From assembly GCF_029945685.1 (NCBI RefSeq), contig NZ_JAQSDA010000014.1:62001-126000 (forward strand): DNA of 64,000 bases, read 5' to 3'. Origin of the DNA: Polaromonas sp. Lineage in GTDB: Bacteria > Pseudomonadota > Gammaproteobacteria > Burkholderiales > Burkholderiaceae_C. This document shows, one piece after another, positions 60,748 to 64,000 of this stretch. The stretch's first letter is position 1. Each line of letters begins with the position of its first letter. The notes under the pieces are model-generated. The model worked only from the letters and a program-made list of their open reading frames with translations, ran no database searches and was not told the DNA's origin. A program made the translations under genes and the position numbers.

Positions 60748-61629
60748 ATGCCGCTGTCCGCTTTTGCCCTGGTCCTGCTAGCCGGCCTGATACACGCCAG
60801 CTGGAACATTGCGGCCAAAAAAGCCGGCGGCGACGCCCGTTTCGCCTTTTTCACCAGCGTGACCTTGATGCTGGTCTGGGCGCCGGTAGGTGCGTGGGCC
60901 GCCTGGGGTGTGCTTCCCGGCTGGGGCTGGCGCGAATGGGCCTTCATCGCCTTCAGCGGCGTGTTGCACGTGCTGTATTACGTGATCCTGCTGCGCGGTT
61001 ACCGCAAGGCCGACCTGACCGTGGTCTATCCGCTGGCACGCGGCTCCGGGCCGCTGCTGTCCTCGCTGGTGGCCATCACGTTGCTGGGCGAGCAGATCTC
61101 GGCGCTGGGGCTGGCAGGCATTGCCGGCGTGGTGCTTGGCGTGTTCCTGATTGCTGGCGGTCCCGGCCTGCTGCGTGCCGCGCACGACCCGGCCCAGCGC
61201 CGCCGCGTGCACAAGGGCATGCTGTACGGCCTGCTCACCGGGGCTTTTATCGCCAGCTACACCGTGGTGGACGGTTATGCGGTCAAGTTCATGCTGATGT
61301 CGCCCATCCTGCTCGACTACCTCGGCAATTTCGTGCGGCTGGCGCTGCTGGCGCCGGTGGTCCTGCGCGACAGGCCGGCGGCGGCGCTGCTGTGGGCCCA
61401 CCAATGGAAGTACGCGCTGCTGGTTGGCGCCATCAGTCCGGTCTCCTATGTGCTGGTCCTGTATGCGATGCAGGTGGCACCGCTGTCGCATGTGGCGCCG
61501 GCGCGCGAGGTCTCCATGCTGTTTGCCGCGCTGATAGGCGGGCACTTGCTCGGCGAGGGCGACCGTTTGCAGCGCCTGCTGGGCGCCGGCCTGATTGCGG
61601 CGGGCGTGAGCGCGCTGGCCCTGGGCTGA
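60748..61629 (+). CDS. EamA/DMT-superfamily transporter
   Basis: 293 residues with ten predicted membrane helices in two EamA halves. RGYRKADLTVVYPLARGSGPLL in the first half and LYAMQVAPLSHVAPAREVSMLF in the second are typical DMT repeats. Substrate unknown; relatives export metabolites or amino acids. The ATG at 60748 lacks a clear ribosome site. Confidence 0.85.
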   Translation: MPLSAFALVLLAGLIHASWNIAAKKAGGDARFAFFTSVTLMLVWAPVGAWAAWGVLPGWGWREWAFIAFSGVLHVLYYVILLRGYRKADLTVVYPLARGSGPLLSSLVAITLLGEQISALGLAGIAGVVLGVFLIAGGPGLLRAAHDPAQRRRVHKGMLYGLLTGAFIASYTVVDGYAVKFMLMSPILLDYLGNFVRLALLAPVVLRDRPAAALLWAHQWKYALLVGAISPVSYVLVLYAMQVAPLSHVAPAREVSMLFAALIGGHLLGEGDRLQRLLGAGLIAAGVSALALG

Positions 61630-61641
61630 CGGAACTTTTCG

Positions 61642-62475
61642 ATGCATTCAACCCCGACCCTGCTGATTGGCTGCGATTTTTCCAGCAGTCCGACGCGCCG
61701 CAAGCCTATCGTTGTGGCCAGCGGCTCACTTGCCGGCGGGCGTGTGTTGCTGGGTGGGCTGGAGCGCATCGCGTCGCTGGAAGCCTTCGGCGACTGGCTG
61801 AGCCAGCCACGCGCCTGGCTGGGGGCTTTTGACTTCCCGTTTGGCCTGCCGCGCGAGCTGGTGGAGTATCTCGGCTGGCCGCGCACCTGGCCAGCGCTGA
61901 TGGCCCACTACGCCAGCCTCAGCCGAGAAGAGGTCCGGCAGACTTTTGCAGGCTTCTGCGCTGCACGCCCGGTGGGCGGCAAGTTTGCGCACCGCGCCAC
62001 CGACGTCCCGGCCGGCTCCAGCCCGTCCATGAAATGGATCAATCCGCCGGTGGCCTTCATGCTGCACGCGGGGGTGCCGCGGCTGCTGGCCGCCGGCGTT
62101 CACCTGCCGGGCCTGCACGCGGGTGACCTGTCGCGCGTTGCGCTCGAAGCCTATCCGGGGTTGCTCGCGCGCGAGGTGCTCGGCCGGCGATCCTACAAAA
62201 GTGATGACCGGCTCAAGCAGACGCCGGACCGGCTGATTGCGCGCAAAGACCTGATCACCGCGCTGGAGATGGGCCAGACCCGGCTCGGCCTGCGCCTGAA
62301 ACTCAGCCATGCCCAGCGTGACACCCTGGTCGACGACGCCAGCGGCGACAGCCTGGATGCGGCGCTCTGCCTGATGCAGGGCGCGTGGGCCCAGGCGCAA
62401 CATGCGCTAGGTGCGGCGTGTTATGGTCTGCCCGCCGATGTCGACCCGCTCGAGGGCTGGATCGTGACTGCATGA
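61642..62475 (+). CDS. DUF429-family protein, predicted RNase H-fold nuclease
   Basis: 277 residues. The N-terminal LLIGCDFSSSPTRRKPIVVA carries a first acidic residue, GAFDFPFGLPRELV a second, and DASGDSLDAALCLMQGAWA a pair near the C-terminus, consistent with an RNase H-like active site. Substrate unknown. 12 bases after the EamA gene. Confidence 0.75.
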   Translation: MHSTPTLLIGCDFSSSPTRRKPIVVASGSLAGGRVLLGGLERIASLEAFGDWLSQPRAWLGAFDFPFGLPRELVEYLGWPRTWPALMAHYASLSREEVRQTFAGFCAARPVGGKFAHRATDVPAGSSPSMKWINPPVAFMLHAGVPRLLAAGVHLPGLHAGDLSRVALEAYPGLLAREVLGRRSYKSDDRLKQTPDRLIARKDLITALEMGQTRLGLRLKLSHAQRDTLVDDASGDSLDAALCLMQGAWAQAQHALGAACYGLPADVDPLEGWIVTA

Positions 62476-62500
62476 ACCCTGCCGTGCAGGAGGCAAGACC

Positions 62501-62980
62501 GTGACGCTGCTCAAAGTTGCTCTGTTTTTGATAGCTGCTGCCGCCCATCCTGTTTGGGCGGAAAGCATGAAAGTCACTCATGTTACTGACGGAGATACCC
62601 TCTGGGTCCAAGCGGCAGGAGGCGTCCGGCCGGTGAAGCTGCGCATGGCCGGCATCGATGCGCCCGAGATCTGTCAGGCCGGTGGCCGTGCCGCGCGTGC
62701 GGCCCTGGCCAGCCGTGTGGCGCGCCGCTGGGTGGTCGTGACAACCCGCGGTCATGACGACTACGGCCGCGCCGTGGCGACCGTGTACCTGAAGGGCGAA
62801 GACATGGCCGCCTGGATGGTCGCGCACGGCCATGCCTGGTCGTACCGGTATGGACGCGAAGGCGGACCCTATCTGACCCTGCAGACACAGGCCCGGTCGG
62901 CGCAACGTGGGCTGTTTGCCGATCCGCAGGCTCTGCCGCCCCGCCTTTTCCGCCAGCAGCACGGATCCTGTCACCCTTGA
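62501..62980 (+). CDS. Secreted thermonuclease (staphylococcal nuclease homologue)
   Basis: 159 residues. GTG start at 62501 after CAGGAGGCAAG. The signal peptide (residues 1-21, KVALFLIAAAAHPVWAES) is encoded almost entirely by a palindromic element copy. The SNase domain follows: VTDGDTLWV (Asp ligand), MAGIDAPEI (catalytic Glu), DDYGRAVATV (Arg). It probably degrades extracellular or periplasmic nucleic acid. Confidence 0.88.
   Translation: MTLLKVALFLIAAAAHPVWAESMKVTHVTDGDTLWVQAAGGVRPVKLRMAGIDAPEICQAGGRAARAALASRVARRWVVVTTRGHDDYGRAVATVYLKGEDMAAWMVAHGHAWSYRYGREGGPYLTLQTQARSAQRGLFADPQALPPRLFRQQHGSCHP
62515..62573 (+). repeat. Palindromic element copy N, forming the nuclease signal peptide
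   Basis: Plus-strand copy: TTGCTCTGTTTTTGATAGCT, then GCTGCCGCCCATCCTG, TTTGGGCGGAAAG. The first 21 bases match intergenic copy E with one difference. The second stem (CCGCCCA/TGGGCGG) is perfect. Confidence 0.65.
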
Positions 62981-63118
62981 CGCGCCGCTGTGAGGCACTG
63001 CCTGTCGTCCTACATGGAATTCCGCAGGCGCTGACGAGTTGCCCTTGCTTGCCTGTCTACAGTGAAGCTGTGTCCGCCATCCTGGTGGGCCGCATCCATT
63101 TTCAAAGGAAAAAGCACC

Positions 63119-63316
63119 ATGAACAAGCATCAAGTCGAAGGCCGTGTGGACCAGGCTGCGGGCAAAGCCAAGGAAGTGGCTGGTCGCGTGGTTGGCAATG
63201 AAGAGCTGGAGGCCGAAGGTCTGGTGGACCAGGCCAAGGGCAAAACCCAGGCGGGTTACGGCGACGCCAAGGAAAACGTCAAGGACAACGCCAAAAAACT
63301 GATCGACAAGATCTGA
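63119..63316 (+). CDS. CsbD-family stress protein
   Basis: 65 residues, highly hydrophilic: MNKHQVEGRVDQAAGKAKEV, then DQAKGKTQAGYGDAKENVKD. The repeated DQAxGKxKE-type helical segments define CsbD. General-stress role in relatives, molecular function unknown. Start ATG 63119 after AAAGGAAAAAGCACC. Followed by a BON-domain lipoprotein gene, probably cotranscribed. Confidence 0.93.
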   Translation: MNKHQVEGRVDQAAGKAKEVAGRVVGNEELEAEGLVDQAKGKTQAGYGDAKENVKDNAKKLIDKI

Positions 63317-63358
63317 GCGCTGCGCTTGCAGATCTCATCCCAAACCAGGAGAGCCATC

Positions 63359-63814
63359 ATGAACCCGACCCCTCTTCAAGCGCGGCGCCCGCTTCTGGCG
63401 CTGGCGTGTTCCGCTGCCGTGCTGCTCGCGCTGACGGCTTGCAACAAGGCCGATGACGGCAAGACCGTCGGGCAGTCGATCGACGCCGGTATCGCCAAAA
63501 CAGAGAAGGCTGCCAAGGATGCTGGCAATACCATGAAGGAAGCGTCCAAGGACGCGCAGGCCACAGGCAGCCAGGCCAGCGCCACCATGGGTGACAAGAT
63601 CGACGACGTGACCATCACGGCAACCGTTTCCACCGGACTGGCCAAGGACCCGGATCTCAGCGCCATCAAGATCAACGTCGACACCAGGGACGGCGTCGTC
63701 ACCCTGAATGGCCCGGCACCCAGTGCTGCAGCGAAGGACAAGGCCACGGACATCGCCAAACAGGTCAAAGGCGTGACGTCGGTGAACAACCAGTTGACGG
63801 TCACACCGGGCTGA
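63359..63814 (+). CDS. BON-domain lipoprotein (OsmY-like)
   Basis: 151 residues. Signal peptide with lipobox LTAC (cysteine at about residue 24), an Ala/Lys-rich helical stretch, and one BON domain (about 79-151: DDVTITATVSTGLAKDPDLS; VDTRDGVVTLNGPAPS; VKGVTSVNNQLTV). BON proteins are thought to bind membranes under osmotic stress. ATG 63359 after CCAGGAGAG. Confidence 0.92.
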   Translation: MNPTPLQARRPLLALACSAAVLLALTACNKADDGKTVGQSIDAGIAKTEKAAKDAGNTMKEASKDAQATGSQASATMGDKIDDVTITATVSTGLAKDPDLSAIKINVDTRDGVVTLNGPAPSAAAKDKATDIAKQVKGVTSVNNQLTVTPG

Positions 63815-63831
63815 TTCACCTCCCGCCCGCG

Positions 63832-63881
63832 AAGGTCACTGGCACGCGCCTTCGGGTGGCGTACCAGTGACCTTTTTTTTT
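63832..63881 (+). terminator. Rho-independent terminator after the BON-domain gene
   Basis: AAGGTCACTGG (63832-63842) pairs perfectly with CCAGTGACCTT (63864-63874), with an inner CGCC/GGCG stem, followed by a run of nine T. The best terminator in the window. Confidence 0.92.
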
Positions 63882-63923
63882 GGGGGCGGCCACGCGGAGC
63901 ACCGGCAGCGCGTACCGTCCGCG

Positions 63924-63966
63924 AAAAAGCAAGCGGGGCCCGGTTGCAGACAACCGGGCCCCGCTT
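63924..63966 (-). terminator. Terminator of a minus-strand gene entering from the right
   Basis: AAGCGGGGCCCGGTTG (63931-63946) pairs perfectly with CAACCGGGCCCCGCTT (63951-63966). On the minus strand the stem is followed by GCTTTTTCG. It would end a transcript from a gene beyond the right edge. Confidence 0.8.
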
Positions 63967-64000
63967 GACGGGCTGGCAGAGCCGGCCCGTGTCACCCCAT

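Overview
The window looks like a chromosomal segment of a GC-rich betaproteobacterium, most likely Burkholderiales, family Comamonadaceae (Polaromonas/Rhodoferax-like). The basis is gene content and order: petABC followed by sspA-sspB, DUF721/dciA divergent from an M23 peptidase beside secA-argJ, proB-obg-rpmA-rplU divergent from ispB, pilB-pilC-pilD-coaE-zapD-yacG, hemA-prfA-prmC-grxD, and ugpBAECQ. I could not run a database search, so the genus is an inference. No insertion sequence, prophage, CRISPR array or rRNA is visible. Almost all genes are core or housekeeping, and no stretch over 300 bases lacks a gene or RNA.

Layout. 1-5.8 kb: end of tatC, a membrane-anchored HtrA protease, cysK, a Nif3-family protein, a membrane protein with a degenerate half GGDEF domain, pdxA. 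5.9-11 kb: mscL, the cytochrome bc1 operon petABC, sspAB, tRNA-Thr. 11-18 kb: dciA, M23 peptidase, secA, argJ, a DUF815 ATPase, mutT. 18-26 kb: a lytic transglycosylase and proS facing rppH, a CNP1-like protein, proB-obg-rpmA-rplU, ispB, tRNA-Pro. 26-32 kb: type IV pilus genes pilBCD with coaE-zapD-yacG. 32-36 kb: hemA-prfA-prmC-grxD on the minus strand. 36-41.5 kb: a glycerol-3-phosphate uptake operon. 41.7-50.3 kb: a 1317-residue FAD/iron-sulfur oxidoreductase, then ubiE, a Tim44-like protein, ubiJ and ubiB. 50.3-64 kb: a sodium/solute symporter, FmdB-like and DUF502 proteins, aspS, nudB, clsB, a DNA exonuclease/ATP-dependent ligase pair, folE, a BLUF photoreceptor, an EamA transporter, a DUF429 protein, a secreted nuclease, CsbD and BON-domain stress proteins.

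Functional groups: ubiquinone synthesis (ispB, ubiE, ubiJ, ubiB) feeds the bc1 complex (petABC); folE and nudB are the first two steps of folate synthesis; secA and tatC are protein export; zapD, M23 peptidase, lytic transglycosylase and mscL belong to the cell envelope and division.

The most interesting signal is not a gene. A palindromic element of about 57-60 bp occurs 14 times, roughly once per 4.6 kb, in both orientations. It has a GCTAT...ATAGC stem, a GCGC(CC)...GGGC stem and a GGCC-ATTT tail. Seven copies are intergenic, six lie inside protein-coding genes without breaking the frame, and one supplies a stop codon. One copy forms the signal peptide of the secreted nuclease, one a transmembrane helix, and one the linker between the flavin and iron-sulfur halves of the giant oxidoreductase. 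A second, larger GC-rich repeat of about 90-115 bp occurs four times, each time within a few bases of a stop codon and in the same orientation as the gene it follows.
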